A stretch of 16,735 nucleotides of DNA from CAYVZZ01 sp964456185 (GCA_964456185.1 CAYVZZ010000050.1:1-16735), one strand, 5' to 3'; counted from the stretch's first letter, positions 7,951 through 15,926 are shown. Program-made: numbers and translations. Notes: a model not told the origin generated them from the sequence alone.

Positions 7951-8919
7951 GACCGGCAAGACCTTATCTTTAAACAATCGATCAAGGGCTTCGCGGCTGC
8001 TGCAAGCGGCCGCCTGCTCGATCACCGAGCGCGTCAAATGCGGCGCAAACGCCTCAACAAAGTCATACATATAACTGCGCAAGAAAGTGCCACGGCGGAA
8101 GCCAATCTGTGTAGCACTCGGCTCAAACAAGTGGCTGGCATCCAAAGCGATTAGTTCCTTGTCTTCCTCTCGATCATAAGCCATGTGCGCCACAATCCCC
8201 ACGCCCATGCCCAACTTCACATAGGTTTTGATCACGTCCGCATCGGCGGCGGTAAATACCACCGACGGATCCAGCCCGCGGCTACTAAACGCTTGATCCA
8301 ATTTGCTGCGTCCAGTGAAACCGAATACATACGTCACAATCGGATATTTCGCCAGCTTTTCAAGTGTCAACACACCGCCTTGCGCCAACTCATGATCACG
8401 ACGCACAATCACCGTTCTATTCCACCGATAACACGGCATCATAATCAGGTTGCTAAATAGCTCTAACGCTTCTGTGGCAATGGCAAAATCCACCTCGCCA
8501 TTAGCAGCTTTTTCGGCAATCTGTTGTGGCGTGCCCTGGTGCATGTGCAACGACACATGCGGAAAGCGCTTGGAAAAATCGTGAATCACCTTGGGCAAGG
8601 CATAGCGCGCTTGCGTGTGTGTGGTCGCAATGCGCAGCTCGCCACGCGTTTCATCCTGAAAGTCTTGCGCCACACGCTTAACGGATTCGACACGCTGCAT
8701 GATATCGCCCGCCAAGCGTAAAATACTTTCACCAGCCGGCGTCACATGCGTTAGATGCTTACCACTACGTGCAAACACCTCCACACCCAGCTCATCTTCC
8801 AGCATTCGAATTTGCTTACTAATGCCCGGTTGCGACGTAAATAACGCCTGAGCGGTAGCAGATACATTCAAGTCATGATGAGCGACTTCCCAGATATATC
8901 GGAGTTGCTGAAGTTTCAT
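7945..8919 (-). CDS. cysB: LysR-type transcriptional regulator CysB
   Basis: CysB activates the cysteine and sulfate-assimilation genes with N-acetylserine as inducer. The ATG at 8919 gives 324 residues, the same length as E. coli CysB, and starts with the family signature MKLQQLRYIWEV. An upstream TTG at 8937 would add six residues but does not fit the family. The N-terminal winged helix-turn-helix (about 1-60) includes NVSATAQALFTSQPGISKQI and FARSGKHLTHVTPAG. The effector domain has THTQARYALP, the FGFTGRSKLDQAF segment, TAADADVIKTYV and GFRRGTFLRSYMYDF, all strongly CysB-like rather than generic LysR. It is transcribed toward thrH. Autorepression is typical of the family. Confidence 0.95.
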   Translation of the reverse strand: MKLQQLRYIWEVAHHDLNVSATAQALFTSQPGISKQIRMLEDELGVEVFARSGKHLTHVTPAGESILRLAGDIMQRVESVKRVAQDFQDETRGELRIATTHTQARYALPKVIHDFSKRFPHVSLHMHQGTPQQIAEKAANGEVDFAIATEALELFSNLIMMPCYRWNRTVIVRRDHELAQGGVLTLEKLAKYPIVTYVFGFTGRSKLDQAFSSRGLDPSVVFTAADADVIKTYVKLGMGVGIVAHMAYDREEDKELIALDASHLFEPSATQIGFRRGTFLRSYMYDFVEAFAPHLTRSVIEQAAACSSREALDRLFKDKVLPVK

Positions 8920-8940
8920 AGCGCAGTAAAGCCTCAATGA

Positions 8941-8970
8941 GTTATAAAACTATAATAAAGTATTCCACAA
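8941..8970 (-). promoter_or_regulatory. Candidate cysB promoter
   Basis: On the minus strand, TTGTGG (8970-8965) and TATAAC (8946-8941, five of six consensus bases) are 18 bases apart and lie just upstream of cysB. The region is very AT-rich (ATAATAAAG). The transcript start would fall near 8935, giving a short leader. The -35 is poor, as would suit a self-regulated gene. Confidence 0.4.
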
Positions 8971-9001
8971 CTGCATAAAAGCCACTCGAAAGCCGCATAA
9001 G

Positions 9002-9012
9002 GTATTCAATAC
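9002..9012. promoter_or_regulatory. 11-base palindrome in the cysB / zinc-ribbon gene gap
   Basis: GTATTCAATAC is a perfect 5+1+5 palindrome in the 177-base divergent gap, and a partial copy (GTATTCC) lies at 8960-8966 near the cysB promoter. It could be an operator for CysB or for the 9097 gene. A TAAAAT -10-like hexamer for the rightward gene lies at 9037-9042 with a poor -35. No known binding motif is matched, so this is tentative. Confidence 0.3.
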
Positions 9013-9096
9013 ATTCATTTGTCGATATCATCACGGTAAAATTGCGCTAATCAGCGGATTATTCAGGATAAACGTCAAAGGGCAGACCGCATCAGG

Positions 9097-10338
9097 ATGA
9101 ATAAACAATATAAAACCCAGTGCCCCCACTGTGAGACCCAATTTTCCATCACGCAGGAACACCTCGACCAAGCTAATGGTTTGGTACGCTGTGGCAGCTG
9201 CCTAAAGCCTTTTCAGGCGCTCGATCATTTAGTTGGACAGGCCGCTCCCACTCCAACCAAACCCGCGACTCGCACAAAACCGGTCGCAGCCTCGGCCCCC
9301 AAGAAAAAAACCGCTGACCCGACAGATGAAAGCTGGGCTGAGCAACTCCTTGCAGAAGAAGCAGAGGAAGAACCGGCAGACGCCCCACCGCCGCAGAAAA
9401 AGCGCTCAACAGGCAGCCGCTGGCAAATGCCAGAAGAGCCGCTAGAGCACCTTAATCATATCGAAGACGATGATGAGCTTAGTTTAGGCGATGAAATTGA
9501 AGTAAGTGATGAGCTAGAAGGCATTGAAGCCGGTGGCTTCACCGACTTTAACCCTGATGATTTCAGCAATGCGAAGGGCGCTGGCCGTAGTAACCAACAC
9601 GTTGACGACGACGAAGATTGGGCAAAGGCTCTACTGGAACAAGCGGAAGAACAGGAAGAAGAAGCGCCCAAGGCACCGAAAAAAGCCAAAGAAACCACTA
9701 AACCAAAGAAGACTCACAACAAGCCACCGAGCAAGAAACGCCCCAGTGCTCCGTCGTCTCTATTTGATTTCAACGAAGACGACTTCGGCATCGTCACCTT
9801 GGGGCAGGATGTACCCGCGTCATCTCCCTCATCCAGTAAGCCTCACGACAGCACCAGCTACTTTATTAAGTGGACCAGCCTCTCGTTACTGCTCGTATTC
9901 ATTTTTGTTGCCCAATACATGGTGTTCAACTTCAACCAGCTGGCGCGCAGCAGCGCTTGGCGGCCTTTTTACAAACAAGCTTGTTTGTTGCTGCAATGTG
10001 AATTGCCCAGTTCGAGCGACATCAATAAACTGCAGGCCACCAACCTGCTGGTGCGTACGGTAAGCAACCAGGAAGGTGTGCTTTTGGTCGACCTGTTATT
10101 GCATAACCAAGCCGACTTTGCTCAGCCTTTCCCTCGTCTCAAGCTACGTTTTCGTAATATGGACAATAAGCTACTCGCGGCCGGTATTTTTTCTCCATCA
10201 AACTATCTGCAAGACAGCATGAAAGGCATGAAAACCCTGCCCGCCCATTCTCGGGTACACTTATCTTTCCGTATTACCGATCCGGGCGCTCACGCCAAAA
10301 ACTACGCACTTACACTACTGCCACCCGACCATGCCTGA
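9097..10338 (+). CDS. Zinc-ribbon and DUF3426 domain membrane protein
   Basis: This is a 413-residue single-pass protein of unknown function, found next to dusB–fis in Pseudomonas and relatives. The N-terminal MJ0042-type zinc ribbon (9-35) has CPHC and CGSC, four cysteines for one zinc. Residues about 45-255 are low-complexity, Lys/Glu/Asp/Pro-rich and probably disordered. They carry two copies of a DE-x-WA-xx-LL acidic motif (77-92 and 172-189) and two of an F/L-x-DFN-x-DDF motif (148-156 and 222-230). One transmembrane helix lies at about 257-279, after which a DUF3426 domain (about 285-410) would face the periplasm. Its stop lies inside the start of dusB (8-base overlap), implying coupled translation. 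The ribosome site is weak: AAAGGG lies 14 bases before the ATG. Confidence 0.88.
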   Translation: MNKQYKTQCPHCETQFSITQEHLDQANGLVRCGSCLKPFQALDHLVGQAAPTPTKPATRTKPVAASAPKKKTADPTDESWAEQLLAEEAEEEPADAPPPQKKRSTGSRWQMPEEPLEHLNHIEDDDELSLGDEIEVSDELEGIEAGGFTDFNPDDFSNAKGAGRSNQHVDDDEDWAKALLEQAEEQEEEAPKAPKKAKETTKPKKTHNKPPSKKRPSAPSSLFDFNEDDFGIVTLGQDVPASSPSSSKPHDSTSYFIKWTSLSLLLVFIFVAQYMVFNFNQLARSSAWRPFYKQACLLLQCELPSSSDINKLQATNLLVRTVSNQEGVLLVDLLLHNQADFAQPFPRLKLRFRNMDNKLLAAGIFSPSNYLQDSMKGMKTLPAHSRVHLSFRITDPGAHAKNYALTLLPPDHA

Positions 10339-11326
10339 CGCCAGCCTACACACTGACGAGTTAGCAGGGCCGCGCATCGGCCCCTATCAGCTCAAAAACC
10401 GTTTAGCACTTGCGCCAATGGCTGGCGTTACTGACCTTCCCTTTCGACGCCTTTGCCATGATCAAGGTGCCGGGCTCGTGGTCACCGAAATGATCACCGC
10501 CAACACCAAGCTGTGGAACTCGCGTAAAAGCCGTAACCGACTGCCGCATCACAAAGAGCCCGGCATAGTGTCTGTACAAATTGCTGGCTCCGAGCCCGCG
10601 CAGCTGGCCGAAGCGGCGCAGGAGAACGTCAAGCTGGGCGCGCAAATCATTGACATCAACATGTGCTGCCCTGCAAAAAAAGTCCTCAAGCGCGCGGCGG
10701 GCTCTGCCCTATTGCAAGACGAAGATAACGTGAAGCGCATACTTGAAGCCGTTGTCGACGCAGTCGAGGTGCCCGTTACACTCAAATGTCGCACCGGTTG
10801 GGATCACGACCACCGCAACGCGGTAGCCATCGCCAAGATTGCCGAAAACGCCGGTGTATCAGCCATCGCCGTACACGGGCGCACCCGAGCTGACCGCTAC
10901 AAAGGCGTGGCCGAATACGACACTATCAAAGCGGTGGTGGCAGCCGTAAATTTACCTATTTTTGCGAATGGCGACATCACCACCCCCGAAAAAGCACGGG
11001 AAGTACTGGAATCCACTGGCGCGAGTGGTATCATGATTGGCCGTGGCGCTCAGGGCAATCCGTGGATCTTCGACGAAGTCCGCCATTACCTGACAACCGG
11101 CCTGCACAAGGCATCTCCCGACACGACTGAAATTGCACGCTTGATTGATCATCACCTCGACGGGTTGCATCGCCATTATGGCAAGCAACATGGTGTCAAA
11201 ATAGCGCGCAAACATGTTGGGTGGTATGTGCGAGATCTGCCCGGCGGAGAGGAATTCCGGCGCCGCTTCAACCAATTAGACGATGCCGACCAGCAACGTC
11301 AACTGGTTGCCAACTTCTTTTACTAA
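10331..11326 (+). CDS. dusB: tRNA-dihydrouridine synthase B
   Basis: DusB is an FMN-dependent, NADPH-using enzyme that reduces specific uridines in the D-loop of tRNA. The protein has 331 residues. The FMN-barrel start reads LALAPMAGVTDLPFRRL (26-41). The catalytic region is DINMCCPAKKV with the proton-donor Cys113; the residue before it is Cys112, where most DusB have Gly. KCRTGWD (152-158), VHGRTRADRYKG (181-192), FANGDITTPEKA and MIGRGAQGNPWIF complete the TIM barrel, and a C-terminal helical tRNA-binding part follows. It overlaps the zinc-ribbon gene by 8 bases and has no strong ribosome site of its own. fis follows 63 bases downstream, the dusB–fis operon known from E. coli, where dusB affects Fis expression. 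Confidence 0.96.
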   Translation: MPDASLHTDELAGPRIGPYQLKNRLALAPMAGVTDLPFRRLCHDQGAGLVVTEMITANTKLWNSRKSRNRLPHHKEPGIVSVQIAGSEPAQLAEAAQENVKLGAQIIDINMCCPAKKVLKRAAGSALLQDEDNVKRILEAVVDAVEVPVTLKCRTGWDHDHRNAVAIAKIAENAGVSAIAVHGRTRADRYKGVAEYDTIKAVVAAVNLPIFANGDITTPEKAREVLESTGASGIMIGRGAQGNPWIFDEVRHYLTTGLHKASPDTTEIARLIDHHLDGLHRHYGKQHGVKIARKHVGWYVRDLPGGEEFRRRFNQLDDADQQRQLVANFFY

Positions 11327-11389
11327 ACAAGGTCACAAAGCAGCACATGTGATCACCACACAGGCGAACATTCAGGGGATCCTTGCCAG

Positions 11390-11728
11390 ATGAGCCAAAT
11401 GAGCCAGATGAAAAGCACCACTGCCAAAGCATTCGACACCGACACGCCCAGCAAGCGCGCACAGCATCAACCACACTTAACGCTGGCCCAAAGTGAAACC
11501 CGCGATACCTTGCGCAATTGTGTACGTCGTTCATTAGCCGACTACTTTCAACACCTCGACGGCGAAGACGTTAACGACCTTTACCAAATCGTGCTTGCCG
11601 AAATGGAAATTCCCATGCTGGAAAAAGTCTTGGAATTTACCCGTGGCAATCAAACTCGTGCCTCCAAAGTGCTTGGCCTTAATCGCGGTACGCTGCGTAA
11701 GAAGCTCAAGCAATACAACATGCTCTAA
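11390..11728 (+). CDS. fis: DNA-binding protein Fis
   Basis: Fis is a small homodimeric nucleoid protein that bends DNA and stimulates rRNA promoters and site-specific inversion. It has 112 residues, against 98 in E. coli; the extra length is an N-terminal extension. The C-terminal helix-turn-helix GNQTRASKVLGLNRGTLRKK is nearly invariant in the family, and LRNCVRRSLADYF is the core dimer helix. The start codon sits in a 9-base tandem repeat (ATGAGCCAA, ATGAGCCAG) followed by a further ATG, so three in-frame starts exist at 11390, 11399 and 11408. AGGGGA (11374-11379) is spaced best for the first. It is the last gene before a terminator. Confidence 0.97.
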   Translation: MSQMSQMKSTTAKAFDTDTPSKRAQHQPHLTLAQSETRDTLRNCVRRSLADYFQHLDGEDVNDLYQIVLAEMEIPMLEKVLEFTRGNQTRASKVLGLNRGTLRKKLKQYNML

Positions 11729-11758
11729 AACGGGCATGTCACAAAATGCACAACAACT

Positions 11759-11784
11759 GGGCAGGTCACTGCCCTTTCTTTTTT
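11759..11784 (+). terminator. Rho-independent terminator after fis
   Basis: GGGCAG (11759-11764) and CTGCCC (11769-11774) form a 6-base-pair stem with a GTCA loop, followed by TTTCTTTTTT. It lies 30 bases after the fis stop and closes the zinc-ribbon–dusB–fis unit. purH begins 24 bases later, so it should have its own promoter or depend on read-through. Confidence 0.88.
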
Positions 11785-11808
11785 CTCGATAAAACGTGAG
11801 ATGACATT

Positions 11809-13392
11809 ATGAGCCAGGCAATCAAACGTGCATTGATCAGCGTATCCGACAAAAACGGCGTGGTAGAATTCGCCCAATCATTGGTGGAACGCGGTGTTTC
11901 CCTTCTTTCCACCGGCGGCACCTACCGCAAACTCAACGAAGCCGGCATTGATGTCACCGAAGTTTCCGATTACACCAAATTTCCTGAAATGATGGATGGC
12001 CGGGTAAAAACCCTGCACCCCCTCATTCATGGAGGCATTCTGGGTCGCCGAGGTGAAGACGACGCCGTTACCCAAGAGCATGGCATTGACTACATTGACC
12101 TGATTGTCGTCAACCTTTACCCCTTCGCAGCAACCATTGCCAAGCCCGATTGCACCCTGGCCGATGCCATTGAAAACATCGACATTGGCGGCCCGACTAT
12201 GCTGCGTTCTGCCGCCAAAAATCATAAACACGTTGGCGTCGTAACCGATGTAGCCGATTACCAACGCATTCTCGACGACATGGATGCCAACAATAACGCG
12301 CTGAGCGATGCACTACGCTTCGACCTCGCCGTTAAAGTATTCGAGCACACCGCCCGTTACGACAGCACCATTGCCAACCACTTTGGCACCAAGCTCGATG
12401 GCGATGACAAAGAATACCCGCGCAGCATGAACTTGAACTTCGACAAAGCGCAAGACCTGCGCTATGGCGAAAACCCGCACCAAACGGCGGCCTTCTATAA
12501 AGAAGAATCTGTTGCCCAAGCCTGTATTTCCAACAGCAAACAGCTACACGGCAAAGCACTGTCTTACAACAACATTGCTGACACAGATGCCGCACTGGAA
12601 TGCGTAAAAAGCTTTGCAGAGCCCGCCTGTGTCATCGTCAAGCACGCCAACCCCTGCGGCGTTGCCGTCGTACCCGATAACGAAGGCGGCATCCGTAAAG
12701 CCTACGATTTAGCCTTTGCCACAGACAGCGAATCAGCTTTTGGTGGCATTGTCGCTTTCAACCGCGAGCTGGATGCAGAAACCGCTACCGCCATCATTGA
12801 GCGTCAGTTTGTCGAGGTCATTATTGCCCCGCGCATCGGCGCCGAGGCGCTAGCCGCCATCCAAGCCAAGAAAAATGTCCGCGCACTAGAGTGTGGCGAC
12901 TTGCCCGCTTGGAACCAGCGTCAGCCGCAATACGACTACAAACGTGTCACCGGTGGCTTGCTCGTACAACAGCAAGACTTGGGCATCATTGGTGCCGACG
13001 ACCTCAAAATCGTTACCCAGCGCCAACCTACCGAAGACGAAATCCGCGACCTATTGTTCGCCTGGAAAGTCGTTAAGTATGTGAAGTCCAATGCCATTCT
13101 TTATGCGCGCAACCGGCAAACCGTTGGCGTAGGCGCTGGCCAAATGAGCCGCGTTAATTCGGCACGCATTGCCGGTGAAAAAGCAGAGCTGGCAGGCATT
13201 CCGGTTCCTGGCGCGGTAATGGCATCGGATGCTTTCTTCCCCTTCCGTGACGGCATCGATAATGCTGCCAAGGCTGGTATTAAAGCCGTTATCCAGCCGG
13301 GCGGCTCCATTCGCGATAACGAAACCATTGCCGCCGCCGATGAAGCCGGCATGGCGATGGTATTCACCGGCATGCGCCACTTCCGCCATTAA
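11809..13392 (+). CDS. purH: Bifunctional AICAR transformylase / IMP cyclohydrolase
   Basis: PurH catalyses the last two steps of IMP synthesis: formyl transfer from 10-formyltetrahydrofolate to AICAR, then ring closure. The protein has 527 residues (E. coli 529). The N-terminal MGS-like cyclohydrolase domain (about 1-150) has LISVSDKNG, STGGTYRKL, MMDGRVKTLHP and ENIDIGGPTMLRSAAKN. The C-terminal transformylase domain holds LRYGENPHQ and the catalytic Lys278-His279 in VKHANPCGVAV, then GVGAGQMSRV and SDAFFPFRDGID near the end. GTGAG (11796-11800) lies 8 bases before the ATG. purD follows after 27 bases in the same direction, so the two are probably one transcript. No clear PurR box was seen upstream. 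Confidence 0.98.
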   Translation: MSQAIKRALISVSDKNGVVEFAQSLVERGVSLLSTGGTYRKLNEAGIDVTEVSDYTKFPEMMDGRVKTLHPLIHGGILGRRGEDDAVTQEHGIDYIDLIVVNLYPFAATIAKPDCTLADAIENIDIGGPTMLRSAAKNHKHVGVVTDVADYQRILDDMDANNNALSDALRFDLAVKVFEHTARYDSTIANHFGTKLDGDDKEYPRSMNLNFDKAQDLRYGENPHQTAAFYKEESVAQACISNSKQLHGKALSYNNIADTDAALECVKSFAEPACVIVKHANPCGVAVVPDNEGGIRKAYDLAFATDSESAFGGIVAFNRELDAETATAIIERQFVEVIIAPRIGAEALAAIQAKKNVRALECGDLPAWNQRQPQYDYKRVTGGLLVQQQDLGIIGADDLKIVTQRQPTEDEIRDLLFAWKVVKYVKSNAILYARNRQTVGVGAGQMSRVNSARIAGEKAELAGIPVPGAVMASDAFFPFRDGIDNAAKAGIKAVIQPGGSIRDNETIAAADEAGMAMVFTGMRHFRH

Positions 13393-13419
13393 TTTATACG
13401 CAAAGGGAACGCACGCAAA

Positions 13420-14691
13420 ATGAAACTTTTGGTTATTGGCAGTGGTGGACGCGAACACGCACTGGCCTGGAAGCTCGCTCAATCGGCCAATGTCGATACC
13501 GTCTTCGTGGCACCGGGTAATGCCGGTACGGCATTGGAAAACGGTTTGGAAAACGTAGCCATTGATGTCATGGACATTGACGGCTTGGCCAGCTTTGCCA
13601 AAGAGCAGCAGGTTGCTTTTACCGTTGTCGGCCCGGAAGCCCCGCTAGTCGCCGGCATTGTGGATCAGTTCCGCAGCCAAGGCCTGCCCTGCTTCGGCCC
13701 CGAAAAAGCAGCGGCACAACTGGAAGGCTCCAAAGCATTCACCAAAGCCTTCCTGCAGCGTCACCAAATCCCCACGGCGGCCTATCAAGCTTTTACTGAT
13801 GTAGATGAGGCGCTGTCCTATGTGCGCCAGCAAGGCGCACCTATTGTCATCAAGGCCGATGGTTTGGCCGCCGGTAAAGGCGTCATTGTGGCTGAAACAT
13901 TAGAAGAAGCCGAAGGTGCCGTACGCGATATGCTCGACGGCAATCGTTTTGGCGATGCCGGGCATCGTGTGGTGATTGAAGAATGTCTATTTGGTGAGGA
14001 AGCCAGCTTTATCGTCATGGCCAATGGCACCCAAGTGCTCCCCTTGGCCACCAGTCAAGACCACAAACGCGCCCACGAAGGCGACACCGGCCCTAACACG
14101 GGCGGCATGGGGGCTTACTCACCAGCCCCCGTGGTGACAGATGATGTCTATGCGCGCGTCATGAATGACATCATTAAGCCCACGCTGGCCGGCATGGTTG
14201 CCGATGGCACGCCTTATACCGGCTTCCTTTACGCCGGCCTAATGATCGACGACCAGGGTAATCCAAAAGTTATTGAATTCAATTGCCGTTTTGGTGACCC
14301 GGAAACACAGCCTATCCTGATGCGACTGCAATCTGATTTTGCATCGTTAATTCAGTCGGCTCTGGATGCCCAGCTGGATAACACCACCATCGAATGGGAT
14401 GCACGCCCTGCTTTAGGCGTTGTAATGGCTGCTGGCGGTTACCCGCTTCAATATGAAAAAGGCAACGCCATTAGTGGCATTAACGAGGCCAACACCAACA
14501 ACACCAAAGTGTTTCATGCTGGCACCAAGCTAGAGGGTGAGCGCATAGTGACTAATGGCGGCCGCGTGCTTTGTGTCACCGCCTTGGGTGACACCCTACA
14601 ACAAGCACAAAACGCCGCTTATGCTGGCTGTCAGAAAATCAGTTGGGATCAGGCGTTTTATCGCAATGACATTGGCCATCGAGCACTTTAG
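13420..14691 (+). CDS. purD: Phosphoribosylamine–glycine ligase (GAR synthetase)
   Basis: PurD joins glycine to phosphoribosylamine with ATP, the second step of purine synthesis. The protein has 423 residues (E. coli 429). The N-terminal domain opens with VIGSGGREHALAWKL, the PurD signature. The ATP-grasp part has IVIKADGLAAGKGV (142-155), TSQDHKRAHEGDTGPNTGGM (211-230) and VIEFNCRFGDPETQ, whose acidic residues and asparagine bind magnesium and ATP. The purine-loop AAGGYP segment lies in the C-terminal domain. AAAGGGA (13402-13408) is a good ribosome site. It is the last gene of a purH–purD unit; no clear terminator follows. Confidence 0.97.
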   Translation: MKLLVIGSGGREHALAWKLAQSANVDTVFVAPGNAGTALENGLENVAIDVMDIDGLASFAKEQQVAFTVVGPEAPLVAGIVDQFRSQGLPCFGPEKAAAQLEGSKAFTKAFLQRHQIPTAAYQAFTDVDEALSYVRQQGAPIVIKADGLAAGKGVIVAETLEEAEGAVRDMLDGNRFGDAGHRVVIEECLFGEEASFIVMANGTQVLPLATSQDHKRAHEGDTGPNTGGMGAYSPAPVVTDDVYARVMNDIIKPTLAGMVADGTPYTGFLYAGLMIDDQGNPKVIEFNCRFGDPETQPILMRLQSDFASLIQSALDAQLDNTTIEWDARPALGVVMAAGGYPLQYEKGNAISGINEANTNNTKVFHAGTKLEGERIVTNGGRVLCVTALGDTLQQAQNAAYAGCQKISWDQAFYRNDIGHRAL

Positions 14692-14763
14692 CGGTATCTG
14701 AACCACCAAGACGTGGCTTTTACATCCTAGCTGCAGAGCCAATTGTCAAAAATCATTTATTTT

Positions 14764-14804
14764 CCTCGTGCGCGCTTGAACACAGGCTCGCACGAGGGTA
14801 TCAA
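14764..14804 (+). promoter_or_regulatory. Large inverted repeat around a candidate promoter
   Basis: CCTCGTGCG (14764-14772) and CGCACGAGG (14789-14797) are perfect 9-base inverted arms 16 bases apart. Between and beside them lie TTGAAC (14776-14781) and TATCAA (14799-14804), 17 bases apart, a plausible sigma-70 -35/-10 pair for the CNB gene at 14838. The left arm would lie just upstream of the -35 and the right arm in the spacer, so a dimeric DNA-binding protein could block or help RNA polymerase here. A purD terminator is the other reading, but no T-run follows on the plus strand. Confidence 0.45.
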
Positions 14805-14837
14805 TGAATTAACGATAAAAATAACAGGGTTCTCACC

Positions 14838-15917
14838 ATGCCTAGCGCTGCCAACAGCGACAAACTTAAACACTTCGTCCCCTTCGACGGACTATCAACA
14901 TCTCATTTAGAACGCGTTATCACGCATGTCACCTGCTTAGACATACCCGCCAAACGTGTTCTCTTTAAACGTGACCAAGCAGACGATTACGCCTACTTTT
15001 TAGTTGATGGCACACTCGATTTAGCTGATGCCGACTTCCAAATAGAAACCTTTGCAGCTGACGATGATGAAAATTATCTCGCGCTCGATAACTTCCCCAC
15101 GCACAGCGTCTCGGCCATCACCACACAAGACGCTGTCGTCTATCGTATCGACAAGGACAAGCTGGCGCTGATTGAGGAGTGGATCGAAACTTGCAACAAT
15201 CAACCCGGCAGCGTTTACGATGACGATGACGGCTGGATGTCAGTGTTGCTGCAGTCCGGCCTTTTTTCACAAATTCCGCCCACACAAATCCAGTCACTCT
15301 TCTCGCACTTCAAAGCCATCGAAGTCGACATGGGAGACACCGTTGTCGAGCAAGGCGAATCAGGTGAAATGGCTTTTGTATGCAAGCAAGGCTACGCCCT
15401 CGTTTACACACAACAACAAAACGGACAACGTCATATTGTTGCCACTATCGGTCCCGGGCAATTCTTTGGTGTCGAATCGCTAATTTCTGACAAACCCCGC
15501 AACGCCAGCATCGTCATGGCCAGCGACGGTGAAATGATGCAACTCGACAAGGACCAGTTTCGTGATTTACTACAAGATCTGGTTATTCGTCATGTAACCG
15601 ATGATGAACTGGAATCACTCAAAGAAGAAAGCGACCGCCCCTTCGTCATGATTGACGTGCGTCCCAAGGCCGAATCCAAGTACGATCGCATTCCACGGGC
15701 TCGTGCTGTTCCGCTGAGTGAATTGCGCGGTGAATTAAACAATCTCGAAAGCGAGTTCAATTACGTCATTTTCGCCTCGGATGCCGCAAACGCGGATCTC
15801 GCGGCCTACCTGCTTACAGACGCTGGTTTGGAAGTTTATGTGCTTTCAAATAACGTAGCCGATTCAGAAGAAGAAAAAACAAACAAAGAAGGCGCTGACA
15901 AGGAAAACACCGCCTAA
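14838..15917 (+). CDS. Two-CNB-domain protein with degenerate rhodanese-like domain
   Basis: This 359-residue soluble protein of unknown function has two cyclic-nucleotide-binding (CNB) folds and no helix-turn-helix, so it is not a CRP-type regulator. The first CNB domain (about 10-115) lacks a recognisable phosphate-binding cassette. The second (about 135-248) has PGQFFGVESLISDKPRNAS: the phosphate-binding Arg221 is kept, but Val212 sits where the ribose-binding Glu is expected, with a Glu one residue later. A rhodanese-like domain (about 262-340) shows FVMIDVRPKAES and IPRARAVPLSEL, but the active-site loop reads FASDAANAD with no cysteine, so sulfur transfer is unlikely. A Glu/Lys-rich tail (341-359) ends it. 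AGGG lies 8 bases before the ATG. bpt starts 9 bases after the stop, probably as one transcript. A ligand-sensing scaffold is my guess. Confidence 0.82.
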   Translation: MPSAANSDKLKHFVPFDGLSTSHLERVITHVTCLDIPAKRVLFKRDQADDYAYFLVDGTLDLADADFQIETFAADDDENYLALDNFPTHSVSAITTQDAVVYRIDKDKLALIEEWIETCNNQPGSVYDDDDGWMSVLLQSGLFSQIPPTQIQSLFSHFKAIEVDMGDTVVEQGESGEMAFVCKQGYALVYTQQQNGQRHIVATIGPGQFFGVESLISDKPRNASIVMASDGEMMQLDKDQFRDLLQDLVIRHVTDDELESLKEESDRPFVMIDVRPKAESKYDRIPRARAVPLSELRGELNNLESEFNYVIFASDAANADLAAYLLTDAGLEVYVLSNNVADSEEEKTNKEGADKENTA

Positions 15918-15926
15918 TCGCCCAAG

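Noticed and set aside
8920..8937. TTG at 8937 as the start of cysB
   Set aside because: It adds six residues (MRLYCA) that CysB proteins lack; the ATG at 8919 gives the exact family N-terminus and the 324-residue length.
9524..10063. A 179-codon plus-strand frame inside the zinc-ribbon gene
   Set aside because: It is an out-of-frame reading of the Lys/Glu-rich linker, giving Arg/Lys-rich low-complexity protein; the main frame has recognisable domains at both ends.
13051..13482. A 143-codon minus-strand frame spanning the purH–purD junction
   Set aside because: It is antisense to conserved parts of both genes and shows no domain or ribosome site.
14692..14763. Possible small RNA or tRNA after purD
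   Set aside because: No cloverleaf and only stems of four to five pairs; nothing beyond the inverted repeat at 14764-14797 stands out.
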